DNA of 60,465 nucleotides from Prosthecobacter sp. (GTDB taxonomy: Bacteria; Verrucomicrobiota; Verrucomicrobiia; Verrucomicrobiales; Verrucomicrobiaceae): positions 1-60,465 of the forward strand of contig NZ_JAXMIH010000003.1 of assembly GCF_034366625.1 (NCBI RefSeq), read 5' to 3'. The position numbers and the translations under genes are program-made. Numbering within the stretch: position 1 is the stretch's first letter; every line of letters begins with the position of its first letter. A model generated the notes under the pieces. The model was not told the DNA's origin and ran no database searches. It saw only the letters and a list, made by a program, of their open reading frames with translations. Positions 17,123 to 25,567 of this stretch are shown one piece after another.

Positions 17123-17959
17123 GGCAGCTTCGTCCGGGCGAAGACAGGCCAGTTTCCGTGGAACACACAGTGAGGATGCCCCCGCTCATTCAACCCGCCC
17201 AAGGGATGGCAAAACCAGCATGGCAAAGAAGCCACATACACCACGTCACCCCAGAAGCCGTTTGTTCGCATTTTTCCCCTTCGCTGAGCGCACTTCTTGA
17301 CAGGTTGTTCACATCAGACTGCGAATTCTCATTCCTGAGCCCCTGTGTGCCAACGGCATCGAGATAAACACAGACACCTCTTTAGCTTTAGGTGGAAAAT
17401 GCCGAGCGTGGAACGCCTGTTTTTGAATCGTGGAACGTCAATCAAGCGAAGTTTTGCGTGTCCTTTTCGACACGTGCCGATTGTGGAACATCCAAGTCAG
17501 GCATGGAACTCGGATCAGCATCAATTGATGCTGATCATATATCCAACCCATTGAATTTCATCATATTGTGTAACCTTATCACACCACACTCAAAGCCCCC
17601 TTCCCAGGCAGGCAAACAAGTAGAAAACGATGGCAACTCCTTCCAAAGTGGCTGGAGAGGCGGGTATCGAGCAGGTTTTGCTGTTTCGCTTTATATCCAC
17701 ACATTCCCTATCCCAACACGCATTATCCAGCCGCTGCCCGGCATGCCCACTTCCCTTTCATTTTCGACACTCGAAGGCCACTTTCGCCTTGAAAGCGAAG
17801 GATTTGCCTCGCTGTAGTGTGATTTGTTCACACCTAGGATTTGGAAAAAAGTTCTCTCCTCAATCAGCCCCCACAAGTGTCCTAGGAGCATTGGCGTTGG
17901 AGGCTCCATTTCTGTCTTGTTGGAACTGCTGGTTCCGCTAGCCTTTCGCTTTCAAATCC
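17123..17959. other. Long intergenic region with a palindrome and GTGGAAC repeats
   Basis: No gene is supported in this 837-bp stretch. Open frames such as 17630-17941 have odd composition (many Ser, Pro, Cys, His) and no recognisable domain. Two structures stand out: four GTGGAAC-like elements at 17408, 17430, 17483 and 17503, and a perfect 24-bp palindrome at 17513-17536. The region is more AT-rich than the neighbouring genes. It may hold the promoter region for the plus-strand run that starts at 17960, or a non-coding RNA. Confidence 0.5.
17513..17536. promoter_or_regulatory. Perfect 24-bp palindrome
   Basis: The sequence GATCAGCATCAA at 17513-17524 is followed directly by its exact reverse complement TTGATGCTGATC at 17525-17536, with no loop. 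A loopless palindrome fits a dimeric DNA-binding site better than a terminator. It lies just after a cluster of GTGGAAC repeats and 424 bp before the next start codon. Confidence 0.45.
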
Positions 17960-18970
17960 ATGAAAGCCTATCAAATCACCAGCACCGACGGCCTGAGTTC
18001 CTTGAAAGCCGTGGCGTTGCCCGACCCCAAACCCGGCGCAGGCGAGGTTTTGTTGAGGGTCCGGGCCGTCAGCCTCAATTACCGTGACTACATGAACGTC
18101 ATGGGCATCAAGGGAGTCAGCGGGCCAGTTCCGCGCATTCCATGCTCGGATGGTGCGGGTGAAGTGACGGCGGTGGGCGAAGGCATTGCCAACTTCCGAC
18201 CGGGAGATCGCGTGGTGTGCCCTTTTATGCCCACCTGGTTGGAAGGTGAGTACAGCCAGGCGCATGCCGCGCAGGCTCTCGGTGGAGCGGTGGACGGCAT
18301 GCTGCGTGAGCTGGCAGTGATTCGTGCCGAAAGCCTGCTGCCGGTGCCCGCACACCTTTCCTTCGAAGAAGCCGCCACTCTTCCCTGCGCGGCGGTCACG
18401 GCCTGGGATGCGCTGCATGTGCGTGGCGGTTTGAAGGCCGGAGAAACCGTGCTGGTGCTCGGAACCGGCGGTGTCTCGATTTTTGCCCTTCAGTTTGCCA
18501 AACTGGCCGGTGCACGCGTGCTGGCTACGACGAGCAGCGATGACAAAGCGCAACGCCTTCTCGAACTCGGTGCCGACGCCGTTCACAACTATAAGACCGA
18601 CCCCGCCTGGGATGACTGGGCGCTGGCGCAGACCGGCAAACGCGGCGTGGACAAGGTGATCGAGATCGGTGGTGCCGAAACGCTCAACCGCTCGCTCAAA
18701 GCGACACGATTCGGCGGCCATATCGCCCTCATTGGCGTTCTCACCGGTACCAGTGCCGAGATTCAGACGGTGCAAATCCTGCGCAAAGGCATCCGGCTGG
18801 ACGGCATCTATGTCGGATCGCGGGAAATGTTTGCGCAGATGCTCGCGGAGATCGAGCGGGTGAAATTGAAGCCGGTGATCGACTCCACCTTTGAGTTCGA
18901 CGACGCCCACGCCGCCCTCCAGCGCATGGAGAGCGGCCGGCACTTCGGCAAAATCGTGATCCGAGTGTGA
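17960..18970 (+). CDS. Zinc-independent MDR-family NAD(P)-dependent alcohol dehydrogenase
   Basis: Medium-chain dehydrogenase/reductase, 336 residues. The N-terminal GroES-like domain contains VSLNYRDYMNVMG and IPCSDGAGEVTAVG, and the Rossmann domain has GTGGVSIFALQFAK near residue 170. The structural-zinc cysteine cluster of classical alcohol dehydrogenases is missing, which places it with quinone oxidoreductase-like and related NADPH enzymes. Its substrate is unknown; carbonyl or enone reduction is the usual chemistry. It is cytoplasmic. A sulfatase gene starts 32 bp after its stop on the same strand, so the two may be co-transcribed. Confidence 0.85.
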   Translation: MKAYQITSTDGLSSLKAVALPDPKPGAGEVLLRVRAVSLNYRDYMNVMGIKGVSGPVPRIPCSDGAGEVTAVGEGIANFRPGDRVVCPFMPTWLEGEYSQAHAAQALGGAVDGMLRELAVIRAESLLPVPAHLSFEEAATLPCAAVTAWDALHVRGGLKAGETVLVLGTGGVSIFALQFAKLAGARVLATTSSDDKAQRLLELGADAVHNYKTDPAWDDWALAQTGKRGVDKVIEIGGAETLNRSLKATRFGGHIALIGVLTGTSAEIQTVQILRKGIRLDGIYVGSREMFAQMLAEIERVKLKPVIDSTFEFDDAHAALQRMESGRHFGKIVIRV

Positions 18971-19002
18971 GATCACCAGGCAGGCATCGTTTGGGGTGAG
19001 CC

Positions 19003-20721
19003 ATGCTCCTGCGTTCCTTTCTTTCCGTCCTGATCGCTGCAAACTCACTTCAGGCTGCGGCGCCGAATATCATCCTCATCATGTCAGATGACATGGGCTT
19101 CTCCGACCTCGGCTGTTACGGTGGAGAAATTCAGACGCCGAACCTCGACCGGCTGGTGCAGGGCGGCGTGAGGCTGAATCCATTCTACAACACCGGGCGC
19201 TGCTGCCCCACGCGTGCCTCGCTGCTGACGGGACTGTATCCGCATCAGGCGGGCATCGGCCACATGATGGAGGATCGCGGTCACGACGGCTATCGCGGTG
19301 ATCTGAACAACCGCTGCGTCACCATTGCGGAAGCGTTGAAACCGGCTGGCTATCGGACTTATGCCGTGGGCAAGTGGCATGTGACCAAGCATGCAAAACC
19401 GGAGGGGCCTAAGCACAACTGGCCGCTGCAGCGCGGTTTTGACCGCTTCTACGGCACGATCACCGGCGCGGGCAGTTTTTATGACCCTGGAACACTGACA
19501 CGTGATGACATAATGATCTCGCCCTTCACCGATCCCGAATACCAGCCGAAGCGCTATTATTATACGGATGCCATCAGCGACCATGCGATCCGCTACATCG
19601 ACGAACATGCACGTGATCAGAAGGACAAGCCGTTCTTCCTCTACATGGCCTACACGGCGGCACACTGGCCGATGCATGCGCTGGAGGAGGACATCGCGAA
19701 ATATCGCGGCAAGTATGATGCAGGCTATGAATCTGTGCGGCAGGCGCGGTTTCTGCGCATGAAGGAACTGGGATTGATCGCAAAAAACGCGGAACTTACC
19801 CCCACGGTCGGAGATTGGTCGAACGTGAAGGACAAAGCCTGGGAAGCACGCTGCATGGAAGTCTTCGCGGCGATGATCGACCGTATGGATCAGGGCATCG
19901 GCCGTGTGGTCGGCACGCTGGAGAAGCATCGCCTGCTTGAAAACACGCTCATTCTGTTTCTACAGGACAATGGCGGTTGCCAGGAGGGAATCGGTCGCCA
20001 GACCAAACCACCGGCAGCCAACTCCCAGGTTTTTCCCGCCATCGTGCAGGACGCGATCCGGCTGGATGTCATTCCCAAGCAAACACGCGACGGTCAGCCG
20101 GTAAAGCAGGGCCAGGGCATCACGCCCGGCGGGCCGAACGATTATATCGCGTATGGTGAAGCATGGGCGAACGTCTCGAACACGCCGCATCGCGAGTACA
20201 AGCACTACGTTCACGAAGGTGGCATCTCCACGCCACTCATCGCCCACTGGCCGGCGGGCATACCAGCCAAACAGAACGGCAAGATCGAACAGCAGACCGG
20301 TCATCTCATCGACCTCATGGCGACCTGCGTCGATGTGGCCGGCGCGACCTATCCATCTGAGTTCAAAGGGCAGACAATTCAACGCATGGAAGGCGTGAGC
20401 CTGATTCCTGCGTTTCAGGGCAGGGATAACGGCGTACGTTCCATCTTCTGGGAGCACGAGGGCAATCGTGCTCATCGCTTCGGCCCGTGGAAGATTGTGG
20501 CGAAGGAAAACAAGCCCTGGGAACTCTACAACATCGACCAGGATCGTGCAGAACAACATGATCTGGCCGCAGGCGATCCGGAGCGCATGAAAACGATGGC
20601 CGCAAGCTGGGAGGTATGGGCCGCACGAGCGAATGTGCTGCCCGTCGGCACCTGGAAAGGTCCTGCCGCCGCCAAAGGCCCGAAAAAGAGGGCTAAGATG
20701 AAAGCGGGGAAGCCAGATTGA
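19003..20721 (+). CDS. Secreted arylsulfatase-type sulfatase
   Basis: Type I sulfatase, 572 residues, with a short signal peptide (MLLRSFLSVLIAANSLQAAA). The core begins PNIILIMSDDMGFSDLG, where the Asp pair binds Ca. The formylglycine motif is CCPTR, with Cys67 as the residue to be oxidised, followed by ASLLTG. GKWHVTK and a later QDNGG supply further active-site residues. Such enzymes remove sulfate esters from polysaccharides or arylsulfates outside the cytoplasm. Length and architecture match the large arylsulfatase A-like group common in Verrucomicrobia and Planctomycetes. It follows the MDR oxidoreductase by 32 bp. The tail is rich in Lys and Ala and not conserved. Confidence 0.92.
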   Translation: MLLRSFLSVLIAANSLQAAAPNIILIMSDDMGFSDLGCYGGEIQTPNLDRLVQGGVRLNPFYNTGRCCPTRASLLTGLYPHQAGIGHMMEDRGHDGYRGDLNNRCVTIAEALKPAGYRTYAVGKWHVTKHAKPEGPKHNWPLQRGFDRFYGTITGAGSFYDPGTLTRDDIMISPFTDPEYQPKRYYYTDAISDHAIRYIDEHARDQKDKPFFLYMAYTAAHWPMHALEEDIAKYRGKYDAGYESVRQARFLRMKELGLIAKNAELTPTVGDWSNVKDKAWEARCMEVFAAMIDRMDQGIGRVVGTLEKHRLLENTLILFLQDNGGCQEGIGRQTKPPAANSQVFPAIVQDAIRLDVIPKQTRDGQPVKQGQGITPGGPNDYIAYGEAWANVSNTPHREYKHYVHEGGISTPLIAHWPAGIPAKQNGKIEQQTGHLIDLMATCVDVAGATYPSEFKGQTIQRMEGVSLIPAFQGRDNGVRSIFWEHEGNRAHRFGPWKIVAKENKPWELYNIDQDRAEQHDLAAGDPERMKTMAASWEVWAARANVLPVGTWKGPAAAKGPKKRAKMKAGKPD

Positions 20722-20752
20722 TTTTGGAACGGAACGTGCTCACAATCACCTC

Positions 20753-21184
20753 ATGTCCCTTCCTCAGATCGTACTCGATGTACCCACGCTGAAACTCACT
20801 CTCTGCATCGTCGGCGGCCTGCTGCTGATCGCGATGGTGCGGATCACCTTCCTGCTGCGCACCAACAATCGGCTCCGTGAGAGCACTGCCAAGATGGAGA
20901 AACAGGTGCTCACGCAGTATCAGGAAATCCTCGCCGTGCGTCAGGACTCCAATGCTTGGCGTGGCGAACTCCAGCGCGCATTCGACGCGTTTCGCGCTGA
21001 GTTTTCCAATCGTCTCGCCGAATCCGAACAGCGCTATCAGGACATCCAGATGCGCTATGAAAATGCGGCCAAGCCTGCCGTGGCAAAAGCCTTCGCCCCC
21101 CCTCCTCTGCCATCTCCGGCTCCGAGCGCAGAGCCGCCAGAGGAAAAGGCGGTGCCGCCAGTGCCGGCGATTGCCATTTCCTGA
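20753..21184 (+). CDS. Membrane-anchored coiled-coil protein, paralogue A
   Basis: Unknown function, 143 residues. One transmembrane helix lies near residues 15-34 (LCIVGGLLLIAMVRITFLL). It is followed by a charged helix likely to form a coiled coil (about 40-100) and a Pro-rich tail (APPPLPSPAPSAEPPEE). The gene at 21285 encodes a protein with the same plan and alignable blocks: STAKMEKQ here and STKMEKQ there, FDAFRAEFSNRLAESEQ here and FDAFRIELSHRLMQSEQ there. The pair therefore arose by tandem duplication. It starts 31 bp after the sulfatase stop and may be in the same transcript. It is probably an inner-membrane protein with its helix in the cytoplasm. Confidence 0.75.
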   Translation: MSLPQIVLDVPTLKLTLCIVGGLLLIAMVRITFLLRTNNRLRESTAKMEKQVLTQYQEILAVRQDSNAWRGELQRAFDAFRAEFSNRLAESEQRYQDIQMRYENAAKPAVAKAFAPPPLPSPAPSAEPPEEKAVPPVPAIAIS

Positions 21185-21284
21185 TTCGGCGGCTCAGGCA
21201 ACTACGGCGCGGCGTTAAAATTTCGCCAAAGCGAAGGACTGGAAGCCTGATTGATTTGGAACGACATCTGCTGCATAAACAACA

Positions 21285-21941
21285 ATGCACATGACTCTGC
21301 CTCAGGATGTCCAGTTCTTGTTCATCGGTCTCTGCATTCTCGGCGGATTGTTCCTGATTGGGCTGATCCGCATGTTCCTGCTGTCGCGCTCCAACCGCCG
21401 CATGCGCCTAGAATCCACCAAGATGGAAAAGCAGGCGGTGAAACAGCAGGTCGAAATCACCGCCATCCATCATGACGCCATGTCTTGGCGGGCGAAGACA
21501 CAGCGGCAGTTCGATGCGTTTCGCATCGAACTCTCGCACCGCCTGATGCAGTCCGAACAGGGCAACCTGCACGCCCAGAAGCTCCTGGATGCCGCGCAGG
21601 AGCAGTCGCTTGCCTCGGCTCTCGCCAAAATCACGGAACTCGAAGCCCGGCTTGCCGCCAAACCTGTCGTGACCATGCCCGCTATCGCCGCCTTGTCGGA
21701 GGCCGGCGTGCTGCCCAAGCCCGCAGGCTTCATCAAGCCCCCGCCATCTTCCCTGCCTTCGCTTCCCGCGATGGAAACCCTGCGTCTTCAGGCGCTCGAA
21801 AACGAACTGGCCGCCGCCAGGACGGAAATTGTCATCGGCAGGCAGCAAAACGCCGCCCTTCAGCGCGCCCTGCTTCTGGCACGGCGCAGACAGCCTGCCG
21901 CGCGAAAGAATGGAGCGCGTGGAACGACACGCTGCGCCTGA
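21285..21941 (+). CDS. Membrane-anchored coiled-coil protein, paralogue B
   Basis: Unknown function, 218 residues. A transmembrane helix at about residues 10-30 (FLFIGLCILGGLFLIGLIRM) is followed by a coiled-coil stretch. A Pro-containing linker near 145-165 then leads to a second helical block (RLQALENELAAARTEIVIG). The first 90 residues align with the neighbour ending at 21184, so this is the longer member of a tandem pair. The leader before its start also repeats the leader of the first copy (see findings). The ATG at 21285 is used; an in-frame ATG two codons later is equally possible. The C-terminus is Arg-rich. Confidence 0.72.
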   Translation: MHMTLPQDVQFLFIGLCILGGLFLIGLIRMFLLSRSNRRMRLESTKMEKQAVKQQVEITAIHHDAMSWRAKTQRQFDAFRIELSHRLMQSEQGNLHAQKLLDAAQEQSLASALAKITELEARLAAKPVVTMPAIAALSEAGVLPKPAGFIKPPPSSLPSLPAMETLRLQALENELAAARTEIVIGRQQNAALQRALLLARRRQPAARKNGARGTTRCA

Positions 21942-22065
21942 GTGAAGAAATCAGCGAACTGCTTTTTTCCCCTCGCCAATGTGACGAGACCGCCTTTATT
22001 CGAGACCGCAAGGCCGTGCGCACCATGCGAATGGCATTGCACGAAACTTCACCCTTTTTCGCACC

Positions 22066-22431
22066 ATGACTGAGAACCCCACCGCAGAATCTCCCTTCGG
22101 CGTCAGCACACCGCACGATCCGTTCCAAGCCGCGAAAGCCAGCGCGCTGAAAGCCGCCGAGGAGTTGCGCGCCGCCGCCGCCCAGAAGGCCTCCGAATTC
22201 CGCACCGCCGCCGAAGCCCGGGCGCAGCAATTCCGCGCCACCGCCGAGCAGAAAGCCACGGACCTCAAGGAGAGGGCCGGTGAATTCGCCGACCACACGT
22301 TCAGTGAAGCACGCGAGCGTTATGCGGATCTGCGCTCGGAGGCGGAGAAATTTGCCCGTGAAAAGCCGCTGCAAGCCCTGCTCACCGCCTTCGGTATCGG
22401 TTTCGTCGTCGGCACCATCCTGCGCCGTTGA
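22066..22431 (+). CDS. YqjD/ElaB-like (DUF883-type) membrane-anchored protein
   Basis: The 121-residue protein is almost wholly Ala/Glu/Arg helix, ending in one hydrophobic segment with the glycine pattern LLTAFGIGFVVGTILRR. This is the layout of the DUF883 family (E. coli YqjD, ElaB, YgaM), C-tail-anchored inner-membrane proteins reported to bind ribosomes in stationary phase. The following two genes encode a holin-superfamily-III/YqjE-like protein and a small membrane protein, which recalls the yqjD-yqjE-yqjK order of enterobacteria. The assignment rests on architecture and context rather than on residue identity. Confidence 0.72.
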   Translation: MTENPTAESPFGVSTPHDPFQAAKASALKAAEELRAAAAQKASEFRTAAEARAQQFRATAEQKATDLKERAGEFADHTFSEARERYADLRSEAEKFAREKPLQALLTAFGIGFVVGTILRR

Positions 22432-22456
22432 TTTTTCATCTCGCGCATCCGCCTCC

Positions 22457-22858
22457 ATGAATTCAGGCACGCCGCCCGCACCCGAGGAACGCGCCAGCGC
22501 GTCAGGACTGCTGCGTGCTGTGGCCTTGTACGTCGAAGCACGCGGGCGCCTGCTGCAAATTGAGGGGCAGGAGGCGGGGACACGGCTGTCCAATCTGACC
22601 GGCATGTTCATGCTGGCGCTCACCTCGTTCATCATCGGCTGGATGCTCGCCGTTCCCGCGCTGGTGTGGATCATCGCGGAATCCAACGGCTGGCACTGGA
22701 CTCGCGTGGCTCTCGTCGGAGCCGGCATTCATCTCTTCCTCGGACTGCTTTTCCTCGCCGGACTGAAATCCAGGCTGCGCGGCCTGCGGCTTTTCGAGGA
22801 AACCTTCAACCAATTCCGCCGGGATCGCGAATGGCTCGCCAGCAACAGGAACAACTGA
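22457..22858 (+). CDS. YqjE-like phage-holin superfamily III membrane protein
   Basis: The 133-residue protein has two transmembrane helices: about 50-72 (FMLALTSFIIGWMLAVPALV) and about 85-108 (VALVGAGIHLFLGLLFLAGL). The N-terminal soluble part contains VALYVEARGRLLQIE, typical of the YqjE/holin-X group, which despite the name are mostly chromosomal housekeeping proteins. The start at 22457 leaves a 25-bp gap from the YqjD-like gene, and the end overlaps the next gene by 28 bp, so the three are probably co-translated. No lysis function is implied because no phage genes are present. Confidence 0.75.
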   Translation: MNSGTPPAPEERASASGLLRAVALYVEARGRLLQIEGQEAGTRLSNLTGMFMLALTSFIIGWMLAVPALVWIIAESNGWHWTRVALVGAGIHLFLGLLFLAGLKSRLRGLRLFEETFNQFRRDREWLASNRNN

Positions 22859-23232
22859 CTCCGAAGCAGCAGGTGTTGCGCGATCTGGAGGACGCACGCG
22901 TCTCCTTGGCGCATCATGCCTCGCTGGCAGCGGAGGAGTGGAGTCCGCGCGCGGTGATCACCCGCAGCTTCGAAAAGCATCGCGCCCTGTGGATCGGTGG
23001 TGCCGCTCTGGCGGGACTGGCGTTGTTGAAACTCGCCTGGCCTTCGGGAGAATCCAACAACCGGCGTGACAACTTCTTTGCCACGGCTAAGAATCGCGGC
23101 CTTTTCGCGTTGCTGCTCAGCCCGCTTTTGGCTCTCGGTCGTAAGACCATCCTGAACTACGGCTCCCAGTTGTTCGAATCTTACCTGCGTCAGAAAGTTT
23201 CTCCGAACGGCCCGGATGCCGGAACAGTCTAG
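22831..23232 (+). CDS. Small membrane protein of the YqjD/YqjE cluster (YqjK-like position)
   Basis: The 133-residue protein starts MARQQQEQLTPKQQVLRDLE inside the end of the preceding gene. It has a charged N-terminal helix, a hydrophobic segment at about 62-80 (ALWIGGAALAGLALLKLAW) and a second moderately hydrophobic one near 95-110. It occupies the third position of a yqjDE-like cluster. Residue-level similarity to E. coli YqjK is not evident to me. The longer frame starting at 22666 is an antisense-like shadow of the holin gene. The product may help the two other proteins in the inner membrane. Confidence 0.6.
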   Translation: MARQQQEQLTPKQQVLRDLEDARVSLAHHASLAAEEWSPRAVITRSFEKHRALWIGGAALAGLALLKLAWPSGESNNRRDNFFATAKNRGLFALLLSPLLALGRKTILNYGSQLFESYLRQKVSPNGPDAGTV

Positions 23233-23246
23233 CGTCATCACCTTTC

Positions 23247-24350
23247 ATGTCCGACCCCAACCAACCCTCCCAAGATCTCCTTCCTGTCTTAGGCTCCGTG
23301 GACGATTACCTGCGTTTCTGCATGGAGTATGACGCGTCTGACCTCCATCTGGCCACCGGCGCGCAGCCCGTCTGGCGGCGCTACGGCAATCTGCAGCCTA
23401 TCTGGAACAATGCAGCCATCCTCACCCCCGAGGACACACGCCGCCTCGCCTATGGATTCCTCGGCGAAGCACAGACCAAGCAGCTCGAATCACGCGGCGA
23501 TGTCGATTTCGCCTACTCGCCCAACTATGGACGCTTCCGCTCCTCGGTGGTGCAGCAGCGCCTGGGCATCGACATGGTGTTCCGCGTCATCAAAACACAG
23601 ATCAAATCTGTCGAGGAACTCGGCCTGCCCGACACCGCCAAAACGCTCACCCGCTTCCACAACGGCCTCATCCTCGTCACCGGCCCCGTCGGCTGCGGCA
23701 AATCCACCACGCTCGCCGCTTTGGTCGATTCCATCAATGAGGAACGCCAGGACCACATCATCACGCTCGAAGATCCGATTGAATACGTCATCGAACCGAA
23801 GGGTTGTCACGTCAACCAGCGCGAAGTTCACACCCACACCGCCTCCTTCGCCGCCGCGTTGCGCGGTGCGCTCCGTGAAGACCCGGACGTGATCATGGTC
23901 GGTGAAATGCGTGACCTCGAGACCATCTCGCTCGCCATCACCGCGGCAGAAACGGGCCACTTGGTGCTCGGCACCCTGCACACTGGCAGCGCTGCCCGCA
24001 CACTTGACCGTGTGCTCGATGTATTCCCCATCGACCAGCGTGATCAGATCCGCATCATGGTGTCCGAATCCCTGCGTGGCATCCTCTCCCAGCAGCTTGT
24101 GCCCAAAATCGACGGCAATGGCCGCGTGATGGCGCTCGAAGTGCTCGTGAACACGCCCGCCGTTGGCAACTGTATCCGTGAAGGCAAGACCTACATGCTC
24201 GCCGGCGTCATGCAGACCGGTAAAAGCGTCGGCATGATCACCATGGATGACTCGCTGCGCAATCTCTACGCCGCCGGCCTCATCAACCGCGAGGAATGCG
24301 AATCCCGCGCCGAGGACAAAGTCATCATGAAGAAATTCTTCGAGTCCTGA
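23247..24350 (+). CDS. pilT: PilT-family type IV pilus retraction ATPase (first copy)
   Basis: Hexameric secretion-superfamily ATPase, 367 residues, that powers pilus disassembly at the inner membrane. An N-terminal PAS-like domain (YDASDLHLATGAQPVWR) precedes the RecA core. The Walker A motif is GPVGCGKSTT from residue 146. The Asp box is ITLEDPIEYV, Walker B is DPDVIMVGEMRDLET, and the His box is GHLVLGTLHT. No tetracysteine of PilB/GspE extension ATPases is present, which supports PilT. A second PilT homologue follows after 36 bp. PilA, PilB and PilC are not in the window. Confidence 0.93.
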   Translation: MSDPNQPSQDLLPVLGSVDDYLRFCMEYDASDLHLATGAQPVWRRYGNLQPIWNNAAILTPEDTRRLAYGFLGEAQTKQLESRGDVDFAYSPNYGRFRSSVVQQRLGIDMVFRVIKTQIKSVEELGLPDTAKTLTRFHNGLILVTGPVGCGKSTTLAALVDSINEERQDHIITLEDPIEYVIEPKGCHVNQREVHTHTASFAAALRGALREDPDVIMVGEMRDLETISLAITAAETGHLVLGTLHTGSAARTLDRVLDVFPIDQRDQIRIMVSESLRGILSQQLVPKIDGNGRVMALEVLVNTPAVGNCIREGKTYMLAGVMQTGKSVGMITMDDSLRNLYAAGLINREECESRAEDKVIMKKFFES

Positions 24351-24386
24351 GGATCTGCATCGCCAACCGCCAACCGCGAACGTCTC

Positions 24387-25490
24387 ATGCCAATCATTGA
24401 CCAATATTTCCAAAAGCTCATCGAACTGGGCGGCTCCGACCTCCACCTCAGCCAGAAGCAGCCCGCCAAGGTGCGCGTGCACGGCAGCATCAAGCCCATC
24501 TCCGACCAGATCCTCGACGAGCGCCTCATGGAGACCATGATGCGCGAGATCTGCGAACCTCGCGCCTGGGACCGCTACAAGGAGAAAGGTGACCTCGATT
24601 TCGCCTACGAGATGGACTCGGACAACCGCTTCCGCTGCAACTACCTGCGGCAACAGCATGGCTACGCCGCTGTCTTCCGTATCATTCCCACCAAGATCGC
24701 CAGCCTCGAACAGCTCGGCATTCCGCCCGTGGTGAAGGAGTTCGGCCACATGCGCAGCGGACTCGTGCTCGTCACCGGCCCCACCGGTTCCGGCAAATCC
24801 ACCACGCTCGCGGCCCTGCTCGATTACATCAACATCAACTTCCGACGCCACATCATCACCATTGAGGAGCCGATCGAATTCGTGCACCGCAATAAGAAGA
24901 GCATCATTACCCAGCGTGAGGTGCCCATCCAGACCCCCTCCTTCGCCGACGGCCTCCGTGCTGCACTGCGTGAAGACGCCGACATCGTGCTCGTGGGTGA
25001 AATGCGCGACTTGGAAACGATCTCGCTCGCGCTGACTGCGGCGGAAACCGGTTTGCTCGTGTTCGGCACCCTGCACACCAACAACGCCCGCAAAACCGTT
25101 GACCGCATCATCGACGTGTTCCCCTCCGACCAGCAGAGCCAGGTGCGCACCATGCTCGCCGCGTCGCTCAAAGGCGTCGTGGCCCAGCTCCTCATGAAAA
25201 AATCGGACGGCAAGGGCCGCGCCGCCGTGAATGAGATCATGGTGTCCAACCCCGCCGTCGGCGCGATCATTCGTGAAGGTGCCACCCAGAAACTTTACGA
25301 CGTGATCATCGGCGGCAAGGCCCAGGGCATGCAGTTCATGGACGAGGCCATCTGGCAGAAGCTGCGTGACGGTTATGTCACTCCGATGGAGGCCTACATG
25401 AAGGCCATCGATAAAAACCGCTTCAAAGCCTTCCTCCCGCCCGAAGACGCCGGCCTCGCCGCCGCCAGCGGCGGAGACAGCAACAAGTAA
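24387..25490 (+). CDS. PilT/PilU-family retraction ATPase (second copy)
   Basis: A 367-residue paralogue of the preceding gene with the same order of domains: LGGSDLHLSQKQPAKVR at the N-terminus, Walker A GPTGSGKSTT from residue 131, Asp box ITIEEPIEFV, Walker B DADIVLVGEMRDLET and His box GLLVFGTLHT. Adjacent PilT/PilU pairs are known from Pseudomonas and Neisseria, where PilU works as an accessory motor. The C-terminal part (KAQGMQFMDEAIWQKLRDG) ends in a short Ala/Gly-rich tail. It belongs with the first copy to one transcript. Confidence 0.9.
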   Translation: MPIIDQYFQKLIELGGSDLHLSQKQPAKVRVHGSIKPISDQILDERLMETMMREICEPRAWDRYKEKGDLDFAYEMDSDNRFRCNYLRQQHGYAAVFRIIPTKIASLEQLGIPPVVKEFGHMRSGLVLVTGPTGSGKSTTLAALLDYININFRRHIITIEEPIEFVHRNKKSIITQREVPIQTPSFADGLRAALREDADIVLVGEMRDLETISLALTAAETGLLVFGTLHTNNARKTVDRIIDVFPSDQQSQVRTMLAASLKGVVAQLLMKKSDGKGRAAVNEIMVSNPAVGAIIREGATQKLYDVIIGGKAQGMQFMDEAIWQKLRDGYVTPMEAYMKAIDKNRFKAFLPPEDAGLAAASGGDSNK

Positions 25491-25567
25491 CCGCATACGG
25501 ATGCCTGCGGGACAGATGCGTCTTGCCGCATCCGCCACGGTGGATTAACCTCGGTGTCAATTCACGG

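Noticed and set aside
17630..17941. 103-codon ORF in the long intergenic region
   Set aside because: Cys/Ser/His/Pro-rich without any domain-like pattern; coding character is absent.
22457..22858. Holin of a prophage lysis cassette
   Set aside because: The family includes chromosomal YqjE proteins, the gene sits in a yqjD-like cluster, and no phage lysis or structural genes are nearby.
23490..25538. 682-codon minus-strand ORF
   Set aside because: It lies opposite two clear PilT genes, and its Gly/His/Val/Asp-rich sequence is the usual antisense product of GC-rich coding DNA.
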